A stretch of DNA of 33,166 nt from Bacteroidota bacterium (GCA_023413895.1 JAEZOU010000049.1:1-33166); one strand, 5' to 3'; shown: positions 23,997 to 32,975, numbered from the stretch's first letter. Made by a program: numbers and translations. The notes: generated by a model from the sequence alone, not told the origin.

Positions 23997-25311
23997 TTTC
24001 TAAAAATTCCGATTTCACTCTTTGGTAAATCGCTTTTTCTGAAAAAATCTTCATGAAAACGCCACGCAGTAGCAGGAATAGCAACATTGCAATCCATAAT
24101 GCGTGATTGTTGAGGAATATACGTGTGCTGAAGAAAAAGATAAAATAGACTGCTGAAGCAATAATAATTGCATTACGCATCTCTTTAGCTGCCGTTGCAC
24201 CGCCATAGATTCCATCCCAGATAAACGCACCCACTCCGCACAAAGGAACCAACATAACCCAATATTTATATTGCTCTGCTTGCGCAATTAGTTCTTGATT
24301 GTTCGTAAGCAAAAGAAGAATCTTATCTTGAAAAAATAGATATAAAATTGTGAAAATTAGACAGATTCCCCAACTCCAACGAAAAATATATTTTACACTT
24401 TTTCGGAGCGAAAATAGGTTTTGTGCACCAATATATTTTCCTGTTAAAGATTCGGCCGCGTATGCAAAACCATCTAACAAATAGGAGAAAAGATAGAAAA
24501 GTTGTAATAGTAACGAGTTGATTGCCAATACCTCATCACCAAAATAGGCTGAAAAAACCGTAAAACAACTGAAAACAACAATAAAACAGATAGAACGGAT
24601 AAAAATATCAGCATTTACTCTAAAAAATTGTATCAGTTTATGAGGAATTAATACTCTTTTGAAAGAAAAAAATTGCGCGTGAGCCCGATAATATTTACAG
24701 AACCACAAGATGATAGAGCAAAGCAAACCACAATATTGTGCACAAATAGTACCATACGCCACGCCCACAATATCCATTTGATAATGAAATACAAAAAGAA
24801 TACTAAGCGGGATATTTAAAATGTTGATAAGAATAGTAACAATCATCGGAATACGGGAATTTTGCATACCGAAATACCAACCATTTAGAGCAAAAAGTAA
24901 CAGATTGCACGGAGCCGCCCAAATTCTAATGAAAAAATATTGTAATGCTAACTCTTGAGTACTTTCAGAGGTATCAATGAGTAGAAATGCAACGTGCGCA
25001 ATCGGTTTCTGGAGCGCTATCAGCAGCAGCGCAACCATTGCGCCAACAGAGATCGCACGAAGCAAAATATCGGTACATTCCTGCATATTACGTCCACCAA
25101 ATGCTTGCGCAGTAAAACCTGTTGTTCCCATTCTGAGAAAACCAAAAGCCCAATACAAAATATTGAAAATGGTTCCAGCAATAGCCAACGCGCCAATGTA
25201 AGATTCTGCACCTAAATGTCCTACAATGGCAATATCCACCATACTAAGTAAAGGCACACTAATATTACTAATAATGTTGGGAACGGCTAAACGTAAAATC
25301 TCCTTGTTCAT
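23989..25311 (-). CDS. MATE-family multidrug/Na+ exporter
   Basis: 440 residues with about 12 hydrophobic segments in two halves, as expected for a MATE transporter. The start NKEILRLAVPNIISNISVPLLSMVDIAIVGHLG contains the usual helix-1 pattern, and GTTGFTAQAFGGRN and GFAYAAESLTGKYIGAQN are further family stretches. It is an inner-membrane cation antiporter exporting drugs or metabolites; substrate unknown. Last gene of the nusB-uvrA operon: its ATG overlaps the uvrA stop by 4 bp. The 3' ends of this operon and the surE operon collide with an 8-bp coding overlap. Confidence 0.92.
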   Translation of the reverse strand: MNKEILRLAVPNIISNISVPLLSMVDIAIVGHLGAESYIGALAIAGTIFNILYWAFGFLRMGTTGFTAQAFGGRNMQECTDILLRAISVGAMVALLLIALQKPIAHVAFLLIDTSESTQELALQYFFIRIWAAPCNLLLFALNGWYFGMQNSRIPMIVTILINILNIPLSILFVFHYQMDIVGVAYGTICAQYCGLLCSIILWFCKYYRAHAQFFSFKRVLIPHKLIQFFRVNADIFIRSICFIVVFSCFTVFSAYFGDEVLAINSLLLQLFYLFSYLLDGFAYAAESLTGKYIGAQNLFSLRKSVKYIFRWSWGICLIFTILYLFFQDKILLLLTNNQELIAQAEQYKYWVMLVPLCGVGAFIWDGIYGGATAAKEMRNAIIIASAVYFIFFFSTRIFLNNHALWIAMLLFLLLRGVFMKIFSEKAIYQRVKSEFLEIK

Positions 25312-28166
25312 CGTTTCTTTTTAATTCTTCTATCCTCCTCTAAAGCTTTCTTTAAAAATGGCCATGTTGCCCCTTTTTCTGCCTTTACAACCTCGTTTGG
25401 TGTACCTGCAATCAATATTTCACCACCATTTTTCCCCCCTTCTGGCCCCATGTCTATAATATAATCTGCCATCTTGATTACATCAAGATTGTGTTCTATC
25501 ACAATCACAGTATTTCCTTTATTTACAATATCATTCAAAACATTAAGTAAGATTTCAATATCGTAAAAATGAAGTCCTGTTGTTGGTTCATCAAGAATAT
25601 ATAAGGTGTTTCCTGTCTCCTTTTTAGAGAGTTCAGTGGCTAATTTTACGCGCTGTGCCTCCCCGCCCGAAAGAGTAGTTGAAGGTTGACCCAAACGAAT
25701 ATAACCCATTCCCACATCAACAAGCGTTTGGAGTTTTTGGGTAATTTCTGGAATATTTTGGAAAAATTCGAGGGCTGTTTCTATATCCATATCCAAAACA
25801 TCACTGATAGTTTTGCCTTTATATCGAATTTCCAAAGTTTCATCGTTGTAACGCTTGCCATTACACTTTTCACACGTTACACTAATATCTGGAAGGAAGT
25901 TCATTTCGATACAGCGTACGCCACCACCCTTGCACTCTTCACATCTTCCACCTTTCACATTAAAGGAGAAACGCCCTGGTTTGTAACCTCTAATTTTCGC
26001 CTCGGAAACTTCTGCAAAAATCTTTCTAATATCCTCAAACACACCAATATAAGTAGCTGGATTTGAGCGCGGTGTTCTTCCGATAGGCTGCTGATTGATT
26101 TCGATAACTTTATCGATATTTTCTAATCCTTCAATACTTTGATATGGCAATGGTTTTTTTTCAGCTCTAAAAAAGTGATGATTGAGAATAGGATAAAGCG
26201 TTTCGTTGATTAATGTCGATTTTCCACTTCCAGAAACCCCTGATACACAAATAAATGTACCTAACGGAAAGGTAACAGTAACATTTTTCAAATTATTGCC
26301 AGTTGCACCAATAAGTTTCAGTTTTTTACCATTTCCTTTGCGCACTTTTTCGGGAATAACAATAGCACGCTTGCCTGTTAAATAATCGGAAGTGATAGTA
26401 TTTTGTTTCAAAAAATCAGCTGTCTTACCAATTCCCACAATCTCTCCTCCGTGCTCGCCTGCTCCTGGCCCTAAATCAACAATAAAATCTGCCGATTCCA
26501 TCATCTCCTTGTCGTGTTCTACCACGATGATAGAGTTCCCGTTGTCGCGAAGTTTTTGTAATGAACTGACTAAAAGATTATTATCACGCTGATGAAGCCC
26601 TATACTCGGTTCATCAAGGATATATAAAACATTTACCAATTGGGAACTTATTTGCGATGCCAAACGGATTCGTTGCGCTTCTCCTCCTGATAACGTTTTG
26701 GAGGAACGATTTAACGAAAGGTAAGCAATTCCAACCTCTTTCAAAAATCGAATTCTATCTTTTATTTCACGAATAATTTCAAAAGCTATTTGCTTTTGCA
26801 TATCGTCTAAATATTGCTCGCAAGTGTCAACCCAATCGGAAAGTTCTGAAATATCCATAGCTGCCAATTCCGCAATATTTTTCCCTCCTATTTTGAAACA
26901 CAAGGATTCTTTTTTCAACCTTGTTCCTTGACATTCAGGACATTTCGTTTCGTTTACAAATTGATTTATCCACTTACGAATACCAGAAGGCGCTGAATCG
27001 TAATCAAAATTACTCATAAAATTAACGATTCCATCGAAGAATGTTTTGGATGGCGAGATGCCAGAATAGTTAGATTTGATATAAACAGGATCAGTACTTC
27101 CGTAAAGAATAATATCGATAATTTCATCAGGAATATTACTAATGGGCTTAGTTAACGAGAAATTATACTTCTCTGCCAATGCTTCTAACTGCTTGAAAAT
27201 TGTGCTGTTTTTGGCTGGTCCTAAAGGCGCAATTCCTCCATCGTTAATAGATTTACTCCGATCAGGAAGGATTTTGTTTAAATCCAATTCCGTGATATAT
27301 CCCAATCCGCTACATTTTAGACAAGCACCATACGGGGAATTGAAGGAAAAGGTATTGGGTTCTGGTTCTGGATAGGAAATTCCTGTGGTAGGACACATCA
27401 ACTGACGACTAAAATTTTTAAGTTCGTTTTTCTCAACATCTAAAATACCTATTGACCCTTTCCCCTCTTTTAAAGCTATGCGCAAGCAGTTAACAATCCG
27501 CTCTTTAGAGTATTCCTTCACTGTAAAATTATCCACTACAATTTCAATATCATGAACCTTGTAGCGATCAGTTTGTAAATTGAGTGCAAGGTGCGTAATT
27601 GCACCATCTAAACGCACTTTGGTAAAACCACGCTTACGAATATTTTCGAATAGTTCCTTATAATGACCTTTTCTTCCTTTTACAACAGGTGCTAAAATAA
27701 GAATATTTCTATTAATATATTGATTTTGAATCAACTCTATCAATTCTCGTTCTTGGTAACTTACCATTTTTTCTCCCGTTACATGCGAGTATGCCGTGGA
27801 AACACGCGCGTAAAGAAGTCGCAAAAAGTCGTAAATTTCTGTTATGGTTCCTACTGTCGAACGCGGATTTTTATTTACCGTTTTCTGTTCTATAGAGATA
27901 ACTGGAGAAAGTCCTGAGATTTTATCCACTTTTGGGTATTCAATATTGCCGATAAAATGGCGGGCATACGAAGAGATTGTCTCCATATATCGACGCTGAC
28001 CCTCCGCATAAATAGTATTAAAAGCCAACGATGATTTTCCACTCCCACTTAAACCAGTTATTACCACTAACTTATTTTGTGGAATTGTTAAAGAGATATT
28101 TTTCAAGTTATTCTCCCGAGCTCCTATAATTATTAATTCATCTTCACTATATGGATTCTCTTTCAT
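25308..28166 (-). CDS. uvrA: Excinuclease ABC subunit A (UvrA)
   Basis: The 952-residue damage-recognition ATPase of nucleotide excision repair. Both ABC modules are present: Walker A GLSGSGKS (about 38-45) and GVSGSGKS (about 645), with signature motifs SGGEAQRIRLASQI and SGGEAQRVKLATEL and Walker B LYILDEPS and LYILDEPTTGLH. The C-terminal zinc finger is intact (CEECKGGG...CEKCNGKR). The first zinc module keeps CLKC but has CPTT where E. coli has CxxC. CPxTG at this place is common in Bacteroidota UvrA, so this looks like a lineage trait. Translation starts 11 nt after coaE within one operon. Confidence 0.97.
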   Translation of the reverse strand: MKENPYSEDELIIIGARENNLKNISLTIPQNKLVVITGLSGSGKSSLAFNTIYAEGQRRYMETISSYARHFIGNIEYPKVDKISGLSPVISIEQKTVNKNPRSTVGTITEIYDFLRLLYARVSTAYSHVTGEKMVSYQERELIELIQNQYINRNILILAPVVKGRKGHYKELFENIRKRGFTKVRLDGAITHLALNLQTDRYKVHDIEIVVDNFTVKEYSKERIVNCLRIALKEGKGSIGILDVEKNELKNFSRQLMCPTTGISYPEPEPNTFSFNSPYGACLKCSGLGYITELDLNKILPDRSKSINDGGIAPLGPAKNSTIFKQLEALAEKYNFSLTKPISNIPDEIIDIILYGSTDPVYIKSNYSGISPSKTFFDGIVNFMSNFDYDSAPSGIRKWINQFVNETKCPECQGTRLKKESLCFKIGGKNIAELAAMDISELSDWVDTCEQYLDDMQKQIAFEIIREIKDRIRFLKEVGIAYLSLNRSSKTLSGGEAQRIRLASQISSQLVNVLYILDEPSIGLHQRDNNLLVSSLQKLRDNGNSIIVVEHDKEMMESADFIVDLGPGAGEHGGEIVGIGKTADFLKQNTITSDYLTGKRAIVIPEKVRKGNGKKLKLIGATGNNLKNVTVTFPLGTFICVSGVSGSGKSTLINETLYPILNHHFFRAEKKPLPYQSIEGLENIDKVIEINQQPIGRTPRSNPATYIGVFEDIRKIFAEVSEAKIRGYKPGRFSFNVKGGRCEECKGGGVRCIEMNFLPDISVTCEKCNGKRYNDETLEIRYKGKTISDVLDMDIETALEFFQNIPEITQKLQTLVDVGMGYIRLGQPSTTLSGGEAQRVKLATELSKKETGNTLYILDEPTTGLHFYDIEILLNVLNDIVNKGNTVIVIEHNLDVIKMADYIIDMGPEGGKNGGEILIAGTPNEVVKAEKGATWPFLKKALEEDRRIKKKR

Positions 28167-28177
28167 TCTCCAATCTT

Positions 28178-28705
28178 TTAGTAGGAATTATCTATCACTA
28201 AATCAGCAGATTTACATTTTTCTTCCTGCGAAATTTGATTCGCAATTCTTGACTTTATCTCCTCTAATGTTAAGTTTGGATTTCTCTTTTGAATACGAGA
28301 AATTCTAACTTCTAAGGGTGCGTCTACTACCCAAATTTTATCAAAGAAAGAGGTCAGTCTGCCTTCAAAAACGATGGCGCTTTCCATAATTACCGCAGGA
28401 GTTTTCTGTTGTTTCGCCCACAAATTAAACCGTTCCATCACTAAAGGATGGATAAATGCATTAACTTGCGAAAGTTTTTCAGCATCTGAAAATATCTCTT
28501 GCGAAAGCTTGGCAAAATTCAATTTTTCATTATCAAAAATTGCTTCTCCAAAATTTATTCTGAAAAAATCGAGAACAAAATCCTCTTGATATAATTTCTT
28601 GGCTTCATCATCCGCATAATATACAGGAATTCCCATCTCAATAAATTGTTTTGAAATGTAAGTTTTCCCTGTTCCAATACCTCCCGTGAGTGCAATTTTT
28701 AGCAT
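28178..28705 (-). CDS. coaE: Dephospho-CoA kinase CoaE, short C-terminus
   Basis: CoaE phosphorylates the 3'-hydroxyl of dephospho-CoA, the last step of CoA synthesis. The P-loop is GGIGTGKT (8-15). VYYADDEAKKLY, FIHPLVMERFNLW, ESAIVFEGRLTSFFDKIWVVDAP and ISQEEKCKSADLVIDN follow the family order. At 175 residues it is shorter than typical (about 195-206). It ends at ADLVIDNSY, just after the strand before the final helix that most relatives have. The stop is real in this sequence and uvrA follows 11 nt later, so the gene is probably functional but C-terminally trimmed. Confidence 0.92.
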   Translation of the reverse strand: MLKIALTGGIGTGKTYISKQFIEMGIPVYYADDEAKKLYQEDFVLDFFRINFGEAIFDNEKLNFAKLSQEIFSDAEKLSQVNAFIHPLVMERFNLWAKQQKTPAVIMESAIVFEGRLTSFFDKIWVVDAPLEVRISRIQKRNPNLTLEEIKSRIANQISQEEKCKSADLVIDNSY

Positions 28706-28707
28706 AA

Positions 28708-29139
28708 TTACTTGAGATAGAAGGTAAATCTTTCTGGATGATCAATAGAAATAAATCCATTTCCAAAAATCTCTTTTTCTCTAATATACTCTTCTAATGA
28801 ACTTTTGTCGTAAGAATATGCACGACGTTTCCCTTTAGATTTGGTAAGTTCTTGTATCGAAATTTTGATCTCTCTACGTTTATCAGAAAAAGAGGGTTTT
28901 AAGAAGTTAAAACCTTTCGTTTTGATAGTTATGTACATTGTACTATCAGAAAGAGAAACCTCATCAACATTTTCTGGAATATCATAACAAGTTATTTTAT
29001 ATGAAAGTGTTTGTGTATATTCCTTAGAAAGGTGGATAGACAACCACGTAAATGTTGCCAAAAGCAAACAAACAAGAAAGGCTACAGGAGGTTTTCTTGA
29101 TGAAATTTTCTTAATGGAATTTTGTTTCTCTCTATTCAT
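28708..29139 (-). CDS. YbbR-like domain protein, short
   Basis: Position between yajC and coaE is that of the ybbR-like gene in Bacteroidales. The likely start is MNREKQNSIKK at 29139, 7 nt after the yajC stop; a longer frame from 29199 would overlap yajC. The 144 residues comprise a basic N-terminus, one membrane span (PVAFLVCLLLATFTWLSIHL, about 18-37) and one periplasmic domain with the YbbR-like run from YKITCYDIPENV to STMYITIKTKGFNFL. Bacteroides relatives are about twice this length, so this is a reduced version. Its role is unknown beyond the association of YbbR domains with c-di-AMP cyclase regulators in Firmicutes, which may not apply here. Confidence 0.7.
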   Translation of the reverse strand: MNREKQNSIKKISSRKPPVAFLVCLLLATFTWLSIHLSKEYTQTLSYKITCYDIPENVDEVSLSDSTMYITIKTKGFNFLKPSFSDKRREIKISIQELTKSKGKRRAYSYDKSSLEEYIREKEIFGNGFISIDHPERFTFYLK

Positions 29140-29146
29140 GCCAAAA

Positions 29147-29548
29147 CTATTTCTTTGCTTCAGGAGCAACAGGTTCTGTAACGATAGAAGCCTTATCAAT
29201 TCTTATCACAACTCCATCAGCAATTTCAATCATACATTCGTTATCTTTTACGTCTGTAATTTTTCCGTGAATTCCTCCAGCAGTTATAATTTTATCGCCT
29301 TTTTTCAAGTTATTACGAGCTTCTTCAATCTGTTTTTGTCTTTTTTTAGATGGTCTGATGATTAAAAGCCAAAAAACTAAAATCATCAATCCCATAAAAA
29401 TCCACACCTGACTGCCGCCTCCTGCTGGTTTTGCAGCCTCGCCATTTGTGGTTGCTTGGGTCGTTGTTGTGTTTTCTCCTTGAAGAAGTGTTTCGTTAGT
29501 TGATTCGCTTTGTGCGTTTGCAAATAAAAAAATTGTGTTTGAACTCAT
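29147..29548 (-). CDS. yajC: Preprotein translocase subunit YajC
   Basis: 133 residues. After a low-complexity N-terminus (about 13-45) comes a single membrane span, VWIFMGLMILVFWLLIIRP (48-66). The conserved cytoplasmic part follows: KKRQKQIEEARNNLKKGDKIITAGGIHGKI. YajC is an accessory subunit of the SecDF-YajC complex. The low-complexity N-terminus rich in T, N and Q is typical of Bacteroidales members. It lies 17 nt downstream of the DUF1573 gene. Confidence 0.95.
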   Translation of the reverse strand: MSSNTIFLFANAQSESTNETLLQGENTTTTQATTNGEAAKPAGGGSQVWIFMGLMILVFWLLIIRPSKKRQKQIEEARNNLKKGDKIITAGGIHGKITDVKDNECMIEIADGVVIRIDKASIVTEPVAPEAKK

Positions 29549-29565
29549 AATCTATTCTCTTATTA

Positions 29566-30030
29566 TTATTGTGGTGTTACTACATCTGCGGTTAAAGTCA
29601 AAACAGTATTGTTAGGATAAGTATTTGAATAAACAACTACTGTATTTTTAACAGGACCTTTTTTAGCTTTTGAGTTGAAAGTTACCTTAATCTCGCCCGA
29701 CTCTCCTGGTTTGATAGGTGCTTTAGGTGGAGTAGGAGAAGTACAATTGCAAGAAGCTCTTACATTAGAAATTATAAGGTCACTTTTGCCTGTATTCGTA
29801 AATTTGAAACTATAAGTCAATTTTTCTCCCTGAACTACTCTTCCTAAATCGTATGTCAGTTTGTCAAAGGTGATAATGGGCATTGTTTCTGCCACTTTGG
29901 GATCAATACCTTCGGCAGTTGCTGGATTTTTCACATCTTCAGGAGTAAAGACCTTCTCTCCTCCATCTTGTTTACAAGAAAACAAAGTAAAAAGAAGTGT
30001 GAGTAAAAAAAGTGTTCTAATTTTCTTCAT
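29566..30030 (-). CDS. DUF1573 lipoprotein
   Basis: The start at 30030 gives a lipoprotein signal, MKKIRTLFLLTLLFTLFSC, with lipobox LFSC and cysteine at 19. The upstream in-frame ATGs fall inside nusB. The rest of the 154 residues is one DUF1573 Ig-like domain: ITFDKLTYDLGRVVQGEKLTYSFKFTNTGKSDLIISN, then the conserved RASCNCTSPTPPKAPIKPGESGEIKVTFNS with the CxC signature. It is periplasmic or outer-membrane anchored, with unknown function. It lies 7 nt after nusB and is lipidated by the Lgt encoded at 15504-16382. Confidence 0.9.
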   Translation of the reverse strand: MKKIRTLFLLTLLFTLFSCKQDGGEKVFTPEDVKNPATAEGIDPKVAETMPIITFDKLTYDLGRVVQGEKLTYSFKFTNTGKSDLIISNVRASCNCTSPTPPKAPIKPGESGEIKVTFNSKAKKGPVKNTVVVYSNTYPNNTVLTLTADVVTPQ

Positions 30031-30037
30031 ATCAATA

Positions 30038-30985
30038 TTATTGAATAAGTCCACGACCAATTTTCTTGATTCTACCTTCTGCTTTAAGTTCAGAAATAAT
30101 TTTATCAAGCATTCCATTAACAAAAATACCACTCTTATTAGAACTATAATTTTTTGCTAACTCAATATATTCATTAATGGTAACTTTGATAGGAATATCT
30201 GGAAATTCCAAAATTTCGCACATCGCCATTTTTAGAATAATAATATCTAACCCTATAAGCCGATCGGCTTCCCAATTTTGCAAATTATTTTCTATAATAG
30301 TTTGATATTCAGTATCATTTAAAATGGTTTTTTTGAAAAGATTTTTGTAGAAATCCTTATCTTCCACCTCATCTTTCCACAAAGGTGTTATCTTGATTTT
30401 ATTACCATGACTCTCTTTGATCGTATCAATATTTCTATACAACATCAAAAGTGCATCGTTGTAATCATCAAACCAATGAACATTTTGCTCTTCCAAAAAC
30501 CAATGAAGCAGCTCACTATTAGCGAATGTATTTTCCACTATTTTGAGCACAAATTTCTTATCCTCTTCATAGCTTTTGCTCGTATTATTCATATAAACAT
30601 CAAAATACTCCGACCGTGCAATTTCGTTGTAAATAGAATGAACTACATCTAAATTATCACCCCAATTAATTTTATGTTCACTAAAAAGTTGCTTTAAAAT
30701 TGCGCAATTTTCAATTTGAGTTATTACAGCATTATCCACAAATTTAGTATTCGGATTCAAATCTGCTTCTGTTGGGTTGAATTTTTCTTTCAAACTCTCT
30801 AACTTCAATTCCCTATAATGTTTCATTTCTGGAAATAGGGAAAAAAGGTAAATGAATAATTTGTAAAAGTCTTGAATAGAGTTATTTAAGTTTTTTTCTA
30901 CTTGGGGATAATCCTTTTTTTTGTTGATTTCAAAAGCGAAAATCGCCTGCATTACTTTGGTTCTAAGGTACCTTCTATTAATCAT
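30038..30985 (-). CDS. nusB: Transcription antitermination factor NusB (long Bacteroidota form)
   Basis: The 315-residue protein has MINRRYLRTKVMQAIFAFEI at its N-terminus. The conserved NusB core is at the C-terminus: LENNLQNWEADRLIGLDIIILKMAMCEILEFPDIPIKVTINEYIELAKNYSS-like text, then FVNGMLDKI. Bacteroidota NusB proteins are about 300 residues because of a long helical insertion, unlike the 139 of E. coli. It acts in rRNA antitermination. It is the first gene of the seven-gene minus-strand operon ending with the MATE exporter, with intergenic gaps of only -4 to 17 nt. Confidence 0.95.
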   Translation of the reverse strand: MINRRYLRTKVMQAIFAFEINKKKDYPQVEKNLNNSIQDFYKLFIYLFSLFPEMKHYRELKLESLKEKFNPTEADLNPNTKFVDNAVITQIENCAILKQLFSEHKINWGDNLDVVHSIYNEIARSEYFDVYMNNTSKSYEEDKKFVLKIVENTFANSELLHWFLEEQNVHWFDDYNDALLMLYRNIDTIKESHGNKIKITPLWKDEVEDKDFYKNLFKKTILNDTEYQTIIENNLQNWEADRLIGLDIIILKMAMCEILEFPDIPIKVTINEYIELAKNYSSNKSGIFVNGMLDKIISELKAEGRIKKIGRGLIQ

Positions 30986-31007
30986 TTTTTTGAGATTGGA
31001 TTAATTT

Positions 31008-31016
31008 GCAAAAATA
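31008..31016 (-). promoter_or_regulatory. -7 box of the nusB-MATE operon
   Basis: TATTTTTGC on the minus strand, 22 bp before the nusB ATG. It fits TAnnTTTGC; the -33 element is not clear. It is the only promoter-like site seen upstream of this operon. Confidence 0.5.
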
Positions 31017-31126
31017 CATCAAATTTTCCAATTTTACGCATTTTTTCTCTATTTTATTTCTGAAAAATTGATTCTTTAAAATCTTCTTTTTAGAAGAAAA
31101 ATAGGCTGAAATTTTTTTTAAATTTA

Positions 31127-31161
31127 TTGACTGAACGTGTAAAAAAAAGTTGTATTTTTGC
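31127..31161 (+). promoter_or_regulatory. Promoter of tRNA-Leu
   Basis: TTG at 31127-31129 and TATTTTTGC at 31153-31161 are separated by 23 nt, at the long end of the sigma-ABfr range. The -7 box ends 11 bp before the tRNA. Confidence 0.6.
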
Positions 31162-31171
31162 ACCCGCATTT

Positions 31172-31255
31172 GCCCAGGTGGCGGAATTGGTAGACGCGTC
31201 GGTCTCAAAAACCGATGAGGTAACACTCGTGCCGGTTCGATCCCGGCCCCGGGTA
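31172..31255 (+). tRNA. tRNA-Leu (anticodon CAA)
   Basis: 84 nt class II tRNA. The anticodon stem TCGGT/ACCGA surrounds CTCAAAA, giving anticodon CAA. The T-arm is GCCGG-TTCGATC-CCGGC. Acceptor arms GCCCAGG and CCCGGGT pair with a G-T at 1:72 and an A-C mismatch at 5:68. CCA is not encoded. Confidence 0.95.
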
Positions 31256-31258
31256 CAG

Positions 31259-31300
31259 AAAAGAGGAAAGCTAAAAAGTTTTCCTCTTTTTCTTTTTTAT
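31259..31300 (+). terminator. Rho-independent terminator after tRNA-Leu
   Basis: AAGAGGAAA and TTTCCTCTT pair around a short A-rich loop and are followed by a T-rich run (TTTTTCTTTTTTA). It faces the 3' end of the nucleotidyltransferase gene and may serve both strands. Confidence 0.8.
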
Positions 31301-31336
31301 ATTCTTAACTTTCTGATTTTCCATTAGATGGATTTA

Positions 31337-32005
31337 TCAAACTTCAGAAATCCACCGCTTTGTCCAAGATAGTAAAAGCTGCGAAGCCTCATCAAAATTA
31401 ATCACTTCACCTTTTTTGAATTTAAGAAAATTCTCTAAAATTGCTTGCTCCTCATTATCTGCATTTTGTAATATATCTCTCTGATATTTGATATATTTTC
31501 CCTTCTGCTTGAAAAGAATTGCTTGCACAACAAAAGATGCCGACTTATATAATCCCCGCAAAATCTCCTCACTTTTTTCATACAACATATTGTGAACACA
31601 CCCATGAAAAATATTGCAAACGCCTATTTTTATTGCTCTGTTAACCGCACTATCATCAATTACTAACAATAATTCATCAAGATCTCCTTTTATCGGAATA
31701 GTATCATAATAAAATTGGAAAAGATCTGAGGGTTCCCAATTTAGAATTTCATCTTTTCCCGAAAGAAAACCACAAATCAACTCTCTATGCGGTAACGTAT
31801 CTAACATAATATCATAAGTTTGTACATCATTCGTTGTCAATTCATTCAAAATTACAACCACATCAATATCACTTGTTACAGTTGCTTCTTCTCTTCCATA
31901 ACTTCCCTGCAAACCTACAAACCAAACCCTTCCTCCAAATGTTTCGTTCAATTTCTGTAAAAAATTACTCATCCAAGTAGAAATATCTACAATATCTTTT
32001 TTCAT
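31337..32005 (-). CDS. Nucleotidyltransferase-domain protein (MNT-like), unknown role
   Basis: The 222-residue protein begins with a pol-beta-type nucleotidyltransferase domain: VWFVGLQGSYGREEATVTSDIDVVVIL (about 27-53) contains the GS....(S)DxD motif with both metal-binding aspartates in SDIDVVV. The C-terminal half is helical (HGCVHNMLYEKSEEILRGLYKSASFVVQAIL), which resembles the HEPN-like helices attached to such domains. It could adenylylate or otherwise modify a small molecule, tRNA or protein, and no substrate can be named. A standalone toxin-antitoxin MNT is less likely because the helices are in the same chain and no separate HEPN gene adjoins it. It starts 21 nt after the oxyR stop. 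Confidence 0.75.
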   Translation of the reverse strand: MKKDIVDISTWMSNFLQKLNETFGGRVWFVGLQGSYGREEATVTSDIDVVVILNELTTNDVQTYDIMLDTLPHRELICGFLSGKDEILNWEPSDLFQFYYDTIPIKGDLDELLLVIDDSAVNRAIKIGVCNIFHGCVHNMLYEKSEEILRGLYKSASFVVQAILFKQKGKYIKYQRDILQNADNEEQAILENFLKFKKGEVINFDEASQLLLSWTKRWISEV

Positions 32006-32026
32006 AAATAGCTTTATTAATTGATT

Positions 32027-32953
32027 TTATATCCTTATTCCAAACTTCTTGATTCTGGGGTCGATATATTCTTCAGGCACAATCTCTTGAACCATTTGTG
32101 CCACAATATTAAGCATTCGTTCTTTCACGTAATCTTTTCGAATCAACAGCGAAACCTCCCGCATCGGTTCTGGTGCTACAAATTTGCGCACATTTTGCTT
32201 CTGTTCTTCGCGCAAAAGATTGAGATGAAACTCAGGAATAATAGTAAATCCTCCATTTTCATCTACAATTCTCACTAAGGTGTCAATGCTTCCTGCTTCA
32301 TAAATAGCTGCATTTCCAGGCCGCATTCCGCATACATTCAATACCTGTTTCCCAAAACACATATCCTCCCGCAACACCCAAATATGATCCATCGGAAGTT
32401 TTTTCAACGAGATTTCCTCCTGCGAATAGATCTCCTCATCAGGAGAAAGATAAGCTACAAATGGCTCCTTGTAAATAGGAATTTCCAACAACGCTTCCGA
32501 CTGCGGAGCATTGGAAATCAATACCATATCTAACTCTGCCATCTCCAATTTCTGAACCAATGTATTGATTCGGGCTTCCAAAACATGAAGTTTTATTTTG
32601 GGAAACGATTCGTGCATTTTCTTCACCATCTTTGGAAGAATATATGGCGCCACCGTCGAAATTATGCCAACATTCAATATACCCTCTTCAGTTGCGCGCT
32701 CAGAATGTACCATTTCTTGCAACTGCGATGCATTGTAAAGCAATACTTTAGCCTGCGCTATCACCTTCTCGCCCATCGGCGTCGGCGCAATCGGATGCAC
32801 TTTCCTATCGAAAATCTGAATATCTAACTCCTGCTCAAGTTTCTGTATCAGTGTGCTGAGCGTAGATTGCGTTACTTTGCACGCCTCCGCCGCTTTGTTA
32901 AAATGCCTGTAACGGTCAACCGCTACTATATATTCCATCTGTTGTAAAGTCAT
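32027..32953 (-). CDS. oxyR: Hydrogen-peroxide sensor OxyR (LysR family)
   Basis: The 308-residue protein has a LysR-type N-terminal helix-turn-helix (FNKAAEACKVTQSTLSTLIQKLE, 18-40). In the ligand domain two cysteines fall at C199 and C208 (EDMCFGKQVLNVCG), exactly the numbers of the redox-active pair in E. coli OxyR. The surrounding LREDMCFG and later GGFTIIPE match OxyR and not other LysR regulators. Under peroxide it should form the C199-C208 disulfide and activate defence genes. It is divergent from a thioredoxin-like gene, the classical arrangement for a regulator and target. Confidence 0.93.
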   Translation of the reverse strand: MTLQQMEYIVAVDRYRHFNKAAEACKVTQSTLSTLIQKLEQELDIQIFDRKVHPIAPTPMGEKVIAQAKVLLYNASQLQEMVHSERATEEGILNVGIISTVAPYILPKMVKKMHESFPKIKLHVLEARINTLVQKLEMAELDMVLISNAPQSEALLEIPIYKEPFVAYLSPDEEIYSQEEISLKKLPMDHIWVLREDMCFGKQVLNVCGMRPGNAAIYEAGSIDTLVRIVDENGGFTIIPEFHLNLLREEQKQNVRKFVAPEPMREVSLLIRKDYVKERMLNIVAQMVQEIVPEEYIDPRIKKFGIRI

Positions 32954-32975
32954 AATCTTAATCGTTTTTATCGAT

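Noticed and set aside
25686..26066. 126-codon plus-strand frame inside uvrA
   Set aside because: Shadow of uvrA; no ribosome-binding site, promoter or recognisable domain.
27360..27420. UvrA first zinc module with CPTT instead of CxxC as a possible defect
   Set aside because: CPxTG at this position is a usual variant in Bacteroidota UvrA and the rest of the module is intact.
30978..31226. 82-codon minus-strand frame between nusB and tRNA-Leu
   Set aside because: Antisense to the tRNA and its promoter, and overlaps the nusB start and -7 box.
31337..32005. Nucleotidyltransferase as the antitoxin half of an MNT/HEPN toxin-antitoxin pair
   Set aside because: No separate HEPN gene next to it, the length is too great for a minimal MNT, and it follows oxyR closely like an ordinary operon partner.
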